NCBI RefSeq assembly: GCF_016785185.1
Contig: NZ_JAEKDY010000003.1
From: Heyndrickxia sporothermodurans
GTDB lineage: Bacteria; Bacillota; Bacilli; Bacillales; Bacillaceae_C
Reading direction: 5' to 3' (one strand)
Length of the DNA stretch: 64,000 nucleotides
Shown here: positions 45,820-54,391 of the stretch, one piece after another
How positions within the stretch are numbered: position 1 is the stretch's first letter
Layout of the letters: each line of letters starts with the position of its first letter
Notes under the pieces: model-generated
Database searches by the model: none
The model's input: only the letters and a program-made list of their open reading frames with translations
Told to the model about the DNA's origin: nothing
Translations under genes and position numbers: made by a program

Positions 45820-45960
45820 ATGGACCGTTCCTTTCCGCTCCAGGCACTTGCTTTCCGCGGGGAGGAAGTCGAGCCTCCTCGACGCTACGCGTCTGTGGGG
45901 TCTCGACTTTTCCTCTATATCCCGCAGGAGTCAAATGCCTTCCGCTCCACTCTGTGCTTT
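45820..45960. repeat. Dispersed repeat family C, copy 3
   Basis: Begins AATGGACCGTTCCTTTCCGC and ends CCTTCCGCTCCACTCTG; contains CTTTCCGCGGGGAGGAAGTC and GGGGTCTCGACTTTTCCTC. It is the reverse complement of the block at 18719-18870 over nearly its whole length (about 140 bp). It fills the gap between two minus-strand genes and has no gene. Confidence 0.78.
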
Positions 45961-45997
45961 TATTAAAAACAATAATCTTTTAGAAAGAACCTTAAAT

Positions 45998-47158
45998 TTA
46001 AAAGTTCATAAAGATTTTATAATGGGTAAAAGCAGTAAAATTCTCGTTCCCTACACCCTTTTCTATTTCTACATACATTTTTTTCAGTTCTGATAAACTT
46101 TGTAAATTGGACAGAAGGATGATAAAATCCTTCCCATCTTTTGAAATGCTGTTAATGGCAGACCATCCAGGTATATGTCCATGTATAGTGTAATTTCTTT
46201 GATGAATATACCAACCATATCCATAACTATTTTTATAAGGCATAAATAATTTTTTCAGACTGTATGGTGAAACTAGTTTTCCCGTTGTCAAAGCTTGATC
46301 AAATTTGTACAGATCATAGGCGGTCGAATAACTATCCCCACTGCCTAATAGTTGAGAGAAGTGCGTCTTAGATGGGGAATAGATAAAATTGAACCTCCTT
46401 TGATAGCCGGCGGATATGTATGAATCATTTTTGTCGGCGTCACCAAATCCGGATTGTTCCATGCCTGAAGGGTTAAAAATGAACTTCGTGATGTACTCAT
46501 GAAGTGACATCCTCGACACCTTTTCAATAATAACCCCTAGAATAGAATAGTTCGAATCCGTATATTCCCACGTTTCACCGGGCTTCGAATGAAGGGTTTT
46601 GGCATGGCGGGAAATATCTTTCATTAATTCGTGCTTCGTCAGTTCCTCTCCATTCTCATTTCGGCGCGGAATACCAGATGTTTGCGAAAGCAAATGTTTA
46701 ATTTTTATCTCGTTCGCATGTGGGAATTCCGGAAAGTATTTTGATAAACGATCCTCGCTCGTTAACTTTCCCTGCTCTTCTAACTGAATAATTGCTGTAG
46801 AAACAAAGGCTTTTGTCAGTGAAGCAATATAATACTGTGTATTTGGTCCATTATTACTTTTTTTAGCACGATTGCTTAACCCGTAACCTTTGTGTAAAAC
46901 TATTTTTCCATCTTTCACAATCAAAGCTGTCCCACTGAAATGATTGTTTTTTAAATAGAGATCAATGTGATGGCTAGTCGGGGTTTGTGGAGATGCAACA
47001 GGTATATTAAGAATTTCCCCTTTAGAATGATGAATCCCATGATCCATAAAACTATTCGTATGATATAATAATCCAATTATAAGCAGAACCATAATGAAAA
47101 TAGATAAATTTCGTTTTTTCATCTTTCTTTTATCGTGTTTTCTACATGATGTTTGCAT
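45998..47158 (-). CDS. Serine hydrolase of the beta-lactamase/PBP4* family, membrane anchored
   Basis: A 386-residue penicillin-binding-protein-like hydrolase. An N-terminal hydrophobic segment (residues about 17-35) acts as signal or anchor. Catalytic features are Ser113-x-x-Lys116 in ASLTKAF, YTDSNYSILG as the tyrosine motif (Y-x-D variant of Y-x-N), and HGHIPG near the end for the third motif. Family members act on peptidoglycan peptides, D-amino esters or esters. AGGAG lies 6 nt before the ATG at 47158. Being near bcrC, murG and dlt fits an envelope role, but no substrate can be named. Confidence 0.85.
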   Translation of the reverse strand: MQTSCRKHDKRKMKKRNLSIFIMVLLIIGLLYHTNSFMDHGIHHSKGEILNIPVASPQTPTSHHIDLYLKNNHFSGTALIVKDGKIVLHKGYGLSNRAKKSNNGPNTQYYIASLTKAFVSTAIIQLEEQGKLTSEDRLSKYFPEFPHANEIKIKHLLSQTSGIPRRNENGEELTKHELMKDISRHAKTLHSKPGETWEYTDSNYSILGVIIEKVSRMSLHEYITKFIFNPSGMEQSGFGDADKNDSYISAGYQRRFNFIYSPSKTHFSQLLGSGDSYSTAYDLYKFDQALTTGKLVSPYSLKKLFMPYKNSYGYGWYIHQRNYTIHGHIPGWSAINSISKDGKDFIILLSNLQSLSELKKMYVEIEKGVGNENFTAFTHYKIFMNF

Positions 47159-47347
47159 TTTTATCTCCTAATGATGAGTTGTACCGTTATTTTAACCAAT
47201 TTCTAGGAGGTAATACGGTAAATTCTTCTGGATAAAAGAGATATATTTGCATTCCTTTCAGAAAAAAAGCTGGATTAGTATCATGAAACGAGATAAATAA
47301 GATATAATTTATAAAGTCATTATCTTTAACGTATTGTAGGAGGAATT

Positions 47348-48415
47348 ATGTTTAAAAAGAAAATTGTATTTACAGGTGGGGGAACAGCAGGTCACGTGAC
47401 ACCTAATATTGCCATCATTAAGGAAATGGACCGTTCTAAATGGGATATTCATTATATAGGATCAAAAAAAGGAATTGAGAAAGATTTAATCACTCAAATT
47501 AACATACCTTATTACGGGATTTCTAGCGGTAAGCTAAGAAGATATATTGATTTCGAAAATGTAAAAGATATTTTTAGAGTTCTTAAAGGTTGTCTGCAAG
47601 CAAGGAGAATTTTAAAAAAGCTAAAGCCAAATCTTATTTTTTCAAAAGGCGGATTCGTATCTGTACCCGTCATTATCGCGGCAAAGTCATTAAAAATTCC
47701 GATCTTCATTCATGAAAGTGATATGACGCCTGGTTTGGCTAATAAAATTTCGCAACGTTTTGCAACGAAGATTTTTACCTCGTTTGCAGAAACGAAAAAA
47801 TACTTTCCGGAACAAAAAACAATGGTCATTGGATCTCCTATTCGAAAGGAAATCTTAAATGGCTCTTGGGAAAAAGGTAGAGACTTTCTCGATTTCAATA
47901 CGTATCAGCCCATTTTAACGATTATGGGTGGTAGCTTAGGTTCGAAAAAAGTGAATGAGGCGGTAAGATCATCTTTAAATCAACTCATCGGAAAATATCA
48001 AATTGTTCATTTATGCGGGAAGGGAAATATCGATAATAAGCTTTTGAATATTCCCGGGTATAAGCAATTTGAATATATCAATGATGAATTACCAGATATC
48101 TTAGCAGCAACCGATATTGTCATTACGAGGGGCGGCTCGAATGCGATATTTGAATTTTTAGCATTGAAAATCCCGATGATCATCATCCCGTTAACGAAAC
48201 AACAAAGCCGAGGCGATCAAATTTTAAATGCAAAAGCATTCGAAGACAAAGGCTATTCATTGACATTAGAGGAAGAAAATTTAACAAATGATTCATTAGT
48301 AAGCAGCTTAGATTTCGTCATGAGCAAAAAAGAAAAATACCAAACCGCCATGTCCACATCAGAACAAGGCAACGCGCTACAAGTACTAGTCGACGAAATA
48401 AATAAATATCTTTAA
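47348..48415 (+). CDS. murG: UDP-GlcNAc:lipid I transferase (MurG family, solitary)
   Basis: Adds GlcNAc to lipid I on the inner membrane face. The 355-residue GT-B protein has FTGGGTAGHVTPN (residues 6-18), GSKKGIEKDLI, FSKGGFVSVPVIIAA, HESDMTPGLAN, GGSLGSKKVNEAV and the donor-site ITRGGSNAIFEFLALKIPMIIIP. AGGAGG is upstream. It is not in a division-cell wall cluster here; Bacillus cereus-group and relatives often have a second, isolated murG, so this may be that paralogue. A family B hairpin follows the stop. Confidence 0.9.
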   Translation: MFKKKIVFTGGGTAGHVTPNIAIIKEMDRSKWDIHYIGSKKGIEKDLITQINIPYYGISSGKLRRYIDFENVKDIFRVLKGCLQARRILKKLKPNLIFSKGGFVSVPVIIAAKSLKIPIFIHESDMTPGLANKISQRFATKIFTSFAETKKYFPEQKTMVIGSPIRKEILNGSWEKGRDFLDFNTYQPILTIMGGSLGSKKVNEAVRSSLNQLIGKYQIVHLCGKGNIDNKLLNIPGYKQFEYINDELPDILAATDIVITRGGSNAIFEFLALKIPMIIIPLTKQQSRGDQILNAKAFEDKGYSLTLEEENLTNDSLVSSLDFVMSKKEKYQTAMSTSEQGNALQVLVDEINKYL

Positions 48416-48423
48416 TTCAAAAT

Positions 48424-48479
48424 AAGGTGTCAGGCACCGTCTGTGGACATTTGTCCACAAGAGGTGCCTGACACCTTTT
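48424..48479. terminator. Repeat family B hairpin, copy 4 (murG/dltD convergence)
   Basis: AAGGTGTCAGGCACC and GGTGCCTGACACCTT enclose TGTGGACA/TGTCCACA. A T run follows on the plus strand, so it should terminate murG, and an A/T run on the other side serves dltD. Confidence 0.8.
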
Positions 48480-48482
48480 TGG

Positions 48483-49658
48483 TTATTGTTTCCAGTGGTT
48501 TTCCATTGCTTTGTCCATGTATACCCAGCCTTTCCACGCGATGTGGATGGTGTCTTTGAGGAAATATGGGTCATATTCATGTCCGGAGTAGTCAGCAATT
48601 GGAAAACCTGCTGCTTCTACTTGCTTTTTAATTTTTTTATAAAAAGCAGTCCTTCCTTCCTTCGGGAAACCAGTATAGTCATACCATTTCCCGTTTACAG
48701 GAAGTGTTACAAAAAGCGGCTTTGCACCTTTTTCTTTTAAAAGATCTAACACCATTTGAAAATCTTTATATTCTTTGGATTCAGCAAATGATGTGCCCTT
48801 TTTGTAGTTTTTAAGCTCATTTATTTTTGGTGCAATCTTCTTTTTATAATAACTATCTGATATATTAAATGGATTGCTTTTCGCTCGTTTGCGGCCGTAT
48901 TTTTCAGCTGAGATCACCAATTCATCCCATGACTTATTTTTTACAAGTTTAGGATTTTGATGTCTTTTCCTTTGATAGCCTCCAAACAATGAATAATACA
49001 AATCCTTTTTCTGTAGAAGTCGCCAATTCAAATAGGCAATAGGTCTTGCACAGTCTGCTTTGAATCGTAAAGATTTAGTATTACTTAGTTCAGCTTTATA
49101 TAATGTCGATAAGATTTGGTCACGATTCACCGTATTAAATGTCAACAATCGAGCCATCGCCAGTTTTTTCAGTTTCGAATCAATATTTTGATTGAAAACT
49201 AAATCATACGCTTGTAGTCTCGAGTAATTAGGGGAAAAATGGGCATCATCGATCCCTTCCTCATGAAACCATTGCGGTGAAATAATAAATACCAGCTTTT
49301 TCCCTTTTAATTGATCCGCTTGGGAAGCAAAATTCATGAAATGAATGAGCGATTGCATCCCACCTCTTCCATATAAAAAGGGGGTAAACCCCTTTTTATT
49401 TGCCGCAAAATAATTTGACGGATGAAAAGGGTCAAATCGGGCCAATTCCGAAGAACCGTAAATAGGAAAGGAATTTTTTTCTTTAAGAATTTTCTTTTGT
49501 ACGTAATCGCCTTGAAACATTAATGGATTTAGTTCCGTGGCAGCACGTTGTACTTTTTTATCCGAAATAAATGACTTAAGCCAATTATTTGGAAAAAAGA
49601 TAAACACTAAAAAAAGTACTACTGCAATAATGATCGGAACAAATGCATATTTTTTCAT
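48483..49658 (-). CDS. dltD: Teichoic acid D-alanylation protein DltD
   Basis: Membrane-anchored SGNH-like protein of 391 residues needed for transfer of D-alanine to lipoteichoic and wall teichoic acid outside the membrane. N-terminal signal anchor (residues 5-23); catalytic serine block FPIYGSSELARFDPFHPS at about 63-80; the GGMQSLIHF and C-terminal DTIHIAWKGW (Asp-x-x-His) complete the site. It overlaps dltC by 4 nt. Last gene of dltXABCD. Confidence 0.94.
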   Translation of the reverse strand: MKKYAFVPIIIAVVLFLVFIFFPNNWLKSFISDKKVQRAATELNPLMFQGDYVQKKILKEKNSFPIYGSSELARFDPFHPSNYFAANKKGFTPFLYGRGGMQSLIHFMNFASQADQLKGKKLVFIISPQWFHEEGIDDAHFSPNYSRLQAYDLVFNQNIDSKLKKLAMARLLTFNTVNRDQILSTLYKAELSNTKSLRFKADCARPIAYLNWRLLQKKDLYYSLFGGYQRKRHQNPKLVKNKSWDELVISAEKYGRKRAKSNPFNISDSYYKKKIAPKINELKNYKKGTSFAESKEYKDFQMVLDLLKEKGAKPLFVTLPVNGKWYDYTGFPKEGRTAFYKKIKKQVEAAGFPIADYSGHEYDPYFLKDTIHIAWKGWVYMDKAMENHWKQ

Positions 49659-49888
49659 TCCATCTCAGCCAATTTCGCAGCAATATTATTCGGAGTATTC
49701 CACTCCTCACGTGTAAATTCTGTTATTGGAACAGTAATCCCAAGTCGACCTTCAATTTCAACTAATAAATTAATGGTTCCGAAAGAGTCTAATAGTCCTT
49801 CTTCAAAAAGATCAATATCCGGATTTTCCTTCACAACATCTTCTTGGCAAACCTCTGCTAAAATGTTAAATAATTCTTGTTTATCCAT
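49655..49888 (-). CDS. dltC: D-alanine carrier protein DltC
   Basis: A 77-residue acyl-carrier-type protein; phosphopantetheine attaches to Ser35 in EEGLLDSFGTINLLV. It takes activated D-alanine from DltA and hands it to DltB. AAAGGAGAA precedes the ATG; 13 bp separate it from dltB and it overlaps dltD. Confidence 0.95.
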   Translation of the reverse strand: MDKQELFNILAEVCQEDVVKENPDIDLFEEGLLDSFGTINLLVEIEGRLGITVPITEFTREEWNTPNNIAAKLAEME

Positions 49889-49901
49889 TGTTCATTCTCC
49901 T

Positions 49902-51074
49902 TTAGTGAAATAAATATCCTGAAAAAATATAAAATCCAAAACATATAAAATGGAATGTAATAACTACTGATACGACATGCGTAACTTTATTTTTTGGCCA
50001 GAATTTTGTTTTCCGATTCCAACGATCAAAAAAATCGAAGCTGACCATTAAAAATGCCTGGTACAATCCGTATACTATATATTGAGGAGCAATCCCATGC
50101 CATAGCCCCATGATGAGGAATAATAAAAGATACCCTAAATTAGAAACAGTATAACGGTTTTTAATCCACTTCTTCTTCGTCATCCAAAGAACAAAGCGCA
50201 TGTACACATAATCCCTGAACCAAAATGATAACGTCATGTGCCAACGATTCCAAAAGTCTTTTATGTTTCGACTGATAAACGGGAGATTAAAGTTTTCAGG
50301 TGTCTTAATTCCCATCAAATAACTTACTCCTATAGCAAATGCACTGTACCCGGCAAAATCAAAGAACAAGTACATACTATACGAATACATGTACAAAATG
50401 TTCCCTAAATATGGGTGTAATTCAATAAATGGTCCTGCCCCAGGATACAAATGAGTGATTACATCGCGATGAATTAAATACGCGATAATAAATTTGTACA
50501 AAAATCCTTTAAAAATTTTATTAATACCTAAATACAACAACTCACGGTATTGCTCCTTAGTAGGAACAGTCAAGCGATCTTTTTCAAATCTCCGATAACG
50601 GTCAATTGGACCGGAAGAGATGGTTGGGAAAAATAATAAAAAATACAAAAAATCAAGTAAAGGAATATCATTCTTAATTATTCCATCCCTAATTTCAATC
50701 ACCATTTGAACTGCTTTAAAGGTCAAATAGGAAATACCTAGAAATCCAAATAGATGATTTAGCCCTAAAAGAGGGAAAACTTTCACTAAAACTAACGGCA
50801 AAATGGATGCAATAAAAGCTAAACAAAATACAAGTGTACGATTATTTCGTTTTCGATAAGCAGCATATCCTTTAACAAGAATGACCTGCCAAATCGTAAA
50901 CAATACAAGCGAGACCGCGCCCAACGAATTATTTGAGAAAATGATGGCTAATAAAAGAACTGTAACCACCATATTATAAGCTTTGGACACTTTTCCGTTT
51001 AAGCCTAAAATAATCGTTGGTAATAGAAGAAATGCCACAATAAAGAAAAAGAGAAAAGATTCATAAGGAATCAT
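49902..51074 (-). CDS. dltB: D-alanyl transfer protein DltB (MBOAT)
   Basis: Polytopic membrane O-acyltransferase of 390 residues with about 10-11 hydrophobic segments. WNRWHMTLSFWFRDYVYMR and the catalytic histidine in LIMGLWHGIAPQYIVYG are typical of DltB. It passes D-alanine from DltC across the membrane. The start ATG overlaps the dltA stop (ATGA). Confidence 0.95.
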   Translation of the reverse strand: MIPYESFLFFFIVAFLLLPTIILGLNGKVSKAYNMVVTVLLLAIIFSNNSLGAVSLVLFTIWQVILVKGYAAYRKRNNRTLVFCLAFIASILPLVLVKVFPLLGLNHLFGFLGISYLTFKAVQMVIEIRDGIIKNDIPLLDFLYFLLFFPTISSGPIDRYRRFEKDRLTVPTKEQYRELLYLGINKIFKGFLYKFIIAYLIHRDVITHLYPGAGPFIELHPYLGNILYMYSYSMYLFFDFAGYSAFAIGVSYLMGIKTPENFNLPFISRNIKDFWNRWHMTLSFWFRDYVYMRFVLWMTKKKWIKNRYTVSNLGYLLLFLIMGLWHGIAPQYIVYGLYQAFLMVSFDFFDRWNRKTKFWPKNKVTHVVSVVITFHFICFGFYIFSGYLFH

Positions 51075-52591
51075 GCTAAAACCTCTGCGGTTAATTTTTT
51101 GCGATCAACCTTGCCATTAGCTGTCATTGGCAACTGCTGACAATAAATAAATTTCCTTGGAATCATATAGGCTGGCAACAGTTGTGCAAGCTCCTTTTTA
51201 ATCGCACTCGTTAATTGGTACTCTTTTTCAAAAGAATGATCGCTTGGGACAACATACGCTGTTAAGAAATCGATTTTATCCTCTCGATAAACCGGAGTAA
51301 CAACACATGCTTTAATAAATTGCGATTTTACTAGGTTACACTCAATTTCTTCTAATTCCATACGGTATCCATGTACCTTTACTTGAAAATCTATACGACC
51401 TTGATAGTAATACAATCCATTTTTCTTAAGTCCTACATCACCTGTTCGATAGGCACGCATTCCATTTTTCATAAAAAACACGCGATCGGTTAGCTCTTTT
51501 TCTCCAAGATATCCTTTACTTACACTTGGACCCGCAATAATCATCTCACCTTTTTCACCATCTGGAAGCTCATTTCCCTCTTCATCGACTACATAAAGTT
51601 GAGAATCTCCTTTGCATTTTCCAATCGGTAATACACTATGGTTTTCTAATAACTCGCTAGTAACTTCAACCATTGTAATGGCTACTGTCGCTTCAGTAGG
51701 TCCATACAAATTATAAACCTTTGCACGCGGAAAACGTTCTTTTAACTGGCGTGCTGTCTCAGCTGTCAGCACTTCCCCACAGAATAGAAATACTTCAAGC
51801 TTAGGAAGCATTTCTTGAGTGAAGGTTGATTCCATTAAGCACATTTGCGCAAATGACGGTGTTGAAGTCCAAACCTCAATATTAGATTGCTGAAATTCGG
51901 TAAAAAGCACTTTTGGATTCGCAATCATTTCTTTTGTCACCGCGAATAATGTTCCGCCAGTACTAAGTGACGGATAAAGGTCCATCACCGACAAATCAAA
52001 TGAGAAAGGTGCTTGATTCATAAAGACTCCCCTATTTTCAATGGAAAAGTCAGACAACATCCAATCAACATAGCTCTGCAAATTATTTGCTGTAATCTGA
52101 ACACCTTTTGGATTACCTGTACTACCAGATGTATAAATAATATAAAAGCTATCCTCTTCCTTAACCCAGCAGTCTTCTGTACATGCGGCTTGATCATTAA
52201 TTAATACATCACTCAACTCTGATTGATTAACATATTTTATAGGATACTCAGCAAGTGATTCTTTATCAAATTCCTCTGTTGCAATAAAGAATTCAGCTTT
52301 TGAGCTTTCAATAATCTTTTTAATTCTTTCATTCGGTATCGACTGATCAACCGGAATATAAGGATGACCTGCCTTTACACTGCCTATAAATGAAATAATC
52401 ATTTCAGGGGCCATATGTCCAAAAACAATGACTGGCGATTGGACTTGTTCTGACTTCTCCTGAATATAGGCGGCTAAATTACCTGATTGACGCCATAAAT
52501 CTCTATAAGTCACAGACTTGCTTTGATTAGTAAAAGCATATCGATCCGGGTAATCGATTGAAACTTGTTGAATTGATTCCAGTAATTTCAT
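51071..52591 (-). CDS. dltA: D-alanine--poly(phosphoribitol/glycerol) ligase subunit DltA
   Basis: Adenylation enzyme of 506 residues that activates D-alanine with ATP and loads DltC. Core motifs: IYTSGSTGNPKGV (A3), NQAPFSFDLSVMDLYPSL, NLYGPTEATVAITM (A5), YRTGDVG (A7), GYRMELEEIE (A8) and the lysine in TANGKVDRKKL (A10). The ATG at 52591 gives MKLLESIQQ, as in Bacillus DltA, with GGGGGA upstream; an ATG 15 nt earlier lacks a ribosome site. Confidence 0.96.
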   Translation of the reverse strand: MKLLESIQQVSIDYPDRYAFTNQSKSVTYRDLWRQSGNLAAYIQEKSEQVQSPVIVFGHMAPEMIISFIGSVKAGHPYIPVDQSIPNERIKKIIESSKAEFFIATEEFDKESLAEYPIKYVNQSELSDVLINDQAACTEDCWVKEEDSFYIIYTSGSTGNPKGVQITANNLQSYVDWMLSDFSIENRGVFMNQAPFSFDLSVMDLYPSLSTGGTLFAVTKEMIANPKVLFTEFQQSNIEVWTSTPSFAQMCLMESTFTQEMLPKLEVFLFCGEVLTAETARQLKERFPRAKVYNLYGPTEATVAITMVEVTSELLENHSVLPIGKCKGDSQLYVVDEEGNELPDGEKGEMIIAGPSVSKGYLGEKELTDRVFFMKNGMRAYRTGDVGLKKNGLYYYQGRIDFQVKVHGYRMELEEIECNLVKSQFIKACVVTPVYREDKIDFLTAYVVPSDHSFEKEYQLTSAIKKELAQLLPAYMIPRKFIYCQQLPMTANGKVDRKKLTAEVLA

Positions 52592-52609
52592 ATATCCCCC
52601 ATCCATTCA

Positions 52610-52756
52610 TTAAAACTCTGCATATATAAATGGTCCTGCACTCATATCGTGGAAACCATATAATAACACGAGAACGATCAAAATAAACAAATAATAAAGT
52701 GTACGAACACTTTGATTAACTATAAATCTCTCAAAAAGATTTTTTATTTTCTGCAC
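52610..52756 (-). CDS. dltX: Teichoic acid D-alanylation small protein DltX
   Basis: A 48-residue single-pass membrane protein immediately upstream of dltA: basic N-terminus (VQKIKNLFERFIVNQ), one helix (TLYYLFILIVLVLLYGF), and the conserved C-terminal end GPFIYAEF, the DltX hallmark, thought to contact the DltB/DltD site outside. GTG start at 52756 with AGAAAGG about 11 nt upstream; the spacing is long, so the start is the least certain part. It is usually missed because of its length. Confidence 0.88.
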   Translation of the reverse strand: MQKIKNLFERFIVNQSVRTLYYLFILIVLVLLYGFHDMSAGPFIYAEF

Positions 52757-52852
52757 AAAAAAAGCAACCTTTCTTATTATCTTCTTTTTACAACAGAAAT
52801 CATCTTACCATATTCCTTAAACAATTTTGTAAATTTTTTGTAGATATTTTTC

Positions 52853-52880
52853 ATTATATAACATTAATAAGACTTAATAA
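52853..52880 (-). promoter_or_regulatory. Weak candidate promoter of the dlt operon
   Basis: On the minus strand TTATTA (52880-52875) is followed after 16 nt by TATAAT (52858-52853), about 100 nt before dltX. The -10 is good, the -35 poor; an extracytoplasmic sigma-factor promoter is also possible. Confidence 0.35.
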
Positions 52881-52920
52881 ACACCAAAAAAGTTTCAATA
52901 AAATTCGGAAAAAATAAATA

Positions 52921-53025
52921 AGAAAAGCGAAAAGCGCTTGATCAGCCCCGACAAGCAAATGTTCCTCGAGGGCTAGGCGCTGGAGCTAGACAAAGCAGAT
53001 ATTTATTAGAAACATTATACATACA
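52921..53025. repeat. Dispersed repeat family A, copy 2
   Basis: Shares AAAAGCG-AAGCGC at the start and GGCGCTGGAGCTAGACAAAG plus CAGATATTTATTA at the end with 3799-4002, but the middle is replaced by an unrelated CAGCCCCGACAAGC...CGAGGGCTAG segment, itself an inverted repeat. It lies in the 366-bp gap between dltX and ald. Confidence 0.7.
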
Positions 53026-53050
53026 AAAATTTCTTACCTTTTAACAAAAA

Positions 53051-53109
53051 CAAAGGTGTCAGGCACCTACAATGGACAAATGTCCACAAGTGGTGCCTGA
53101 CACCTTTGT
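53051..53109. terminator. Repeat family B hairpin, copy 5 (after ald)
   Basis: CAAAGGTGTCAGGCACC is mirrored by GGTGCCTGACACCTTTG with inner TGGACA/TGTCCA. It lies 14 nt beyond the ald stop and would terminate it. Confidence 0.8.
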
Positions 53110-53122
53110 TCATTTCAATTAA

Positions 53123-54256
53123 TTATGCATTGATTGCTTCTTTAGAAATTGCTTCTTCTACTGTTACATATTTGTAGCCAAGATCGTTTGCTACTGCTTC
53201 AAATGTTACATGGCCATTCGCTACGTTCACACCAGCTTTAATTGCAGGATTATCATTCACTGCTTTAACTACACCTTTTGTCGCAATTTGTACAGCATAA
53301 GGAATCGTTACATTTGTTAAGGCAATTGTAGCTGTACGTGGAACTGCACCAGGCATATTAGCTACTGCATAATGAACAACACCGTGTTTAACATAAGTTG
53401 GGTCATCATGAGTTGTAATATGATCAACTGTTTCGAAGTTTCCACCTTGGTCGATTGCAACGTCTACAATAACAGATCCTGGTTGCATGGATTTAACCAT
53501 TTCTTCTGTCACTAATTTCGGAGCTTTTGCACCAGGAATGAGTACTGATCCAATAACTAAATCGGATTCTTTAACAGCTTCAGCAATATTGTATGGATTT
53601 GACATTAATGTTTGAACACTTGTACCAAAAATGTCTTCTAATTGACGTAAACGATCTGGATTTAAATCGATGATTGTTACATCCGCTCCTAGACCGACTG
53701 CGATTTTTGCAGCGTTTGTTCCAACCATTCCGCCACCAATAATCGTTACTTTGCCACGTTTTACTCCAGGTACACCACTTAGTAGAATTCCTTTACCACC
53801 TTGTGTCTTTTCAAGGAATTGAGCTCCGACTTGTGCTGCCATTCTGCCTGCTACTTCACTCATTGGTGAAAGAAGTGGTAATGTACGATTTACAGTAACT
53901 GTTTCATATGCAATGGCAATCACTTCACTATCTACCAACGCTTTTGTTAATTCAGGTTCTGCAGCTAAGTGAAGATATGTGAATAAGATTAATCCTTTAC
54001 GGAAATAACCGTACTCAGATGCAAGCGGTTCTTTAACCTTCATAATCATATCAGCTTTCGTCCATACATCTGAAGCGCTTTCAATAATTTCAGCACCAGC
54101 TTGTTTATATTCTTCGTTCGTAAAACCACTGCCTAATCCAGCGTTTGTTTCAATAATAACTTTATGTCCAGCATTTAATAAATGAACGACACCAGCAGGA
54201 GTCATTGCCACACGATTTTCATTATTTTTAATTTCCTTAGGAACACCGATAATCAT
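53123..54256 (-). CDS. ald: Alanine dehydrogenase
   Basis: NAD-dependent oxidative deamination of L-alanine to pyruvate and ammonia, used for alanine as carbon/nitrogen source and in sporulation. The 377-residue protein begins [20 protein letters not shown] (substrate-binding residues), includes LFTYLHLAA near 94 with the active-site His, the dinucleotide motif [15 protein letters not shown] and [19 protein letters not shown] lies 9 nt before the ATG. A perfect -10 (TATAAT, 54308-54303) lacks a good -35, as expected for an activated promoter. adeR is directly upstream on the same strand. Confidence 0.96.
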   Translation of the reverse strand: MIIGVPKEIKNNENRVAMTPAGVVHLLNAGHKVIIETNAGLGSGFTNEEYKQAGAEIIESASDVWTKADMIMKVKEPLASEYGYFRKGLILFTYLHLAAEPELTKALVDSEVIAIAYETVTVNRTLPLLSPMSEVAGRMAAQVGAQFLEKTQGGKGILLSGVPGVKRGKVTIIGGGMVGTNAAKIAVGLGADVTIIDLNPDRLRQLEDIFGTSVQTLMSNPYNIAEAVKESDLVIGSVLIPGAKAPKLVTEEMVKSMQPGSVIVDVAIDQGGNFETVDHITTHDDPTYVKHGVVHYAVANMPGAVPRTATIALTNVTIPYAVQIATKGVVKAVNDNPAIKAGVNVANGHVTFEAVANDLGYKYVTVEEAISKEAINA

Positions 54257-54349
54257 CTATAACATCTCCTTAATGATAAGTCAGTAATGCGCTTACAATG
54301 CTATTATATTCCTTTTTTCTGCATATTGCTTTATGAATAATATAAAAAA

Positions 54350-54391
54350 TAAGAGTGGGCATTTGTGAAAAATCACAAATCCTCACTCTTC
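54350..54391 (-). terminator. Terminator hairpin at the end of adeR
   Basis: AAGAGTG and CATTTGTGA pair with TCACAAAT and CACTCTT; on the minus strand the stem is followed by TTATTTTTTAT. The stem includes the last codons and the stop of adeR and the dyad at 54362-54379. Confidence 0.6.
54362..54379. promoter_or_regulatory. Dyad TTTGTG-N6-CACAAA upstream of ald (candidate AdeR site 1)
   Basis: The same half-sites and 6-bp spacer recur at 55669-55686 in front of adeR. This copy lies about 60-75 bp upstream of the ald -10 box, a position suited to an activator. It is part of the adeR terminator stem, so the symmetry may also have that purpose. Confidence 0.5.
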
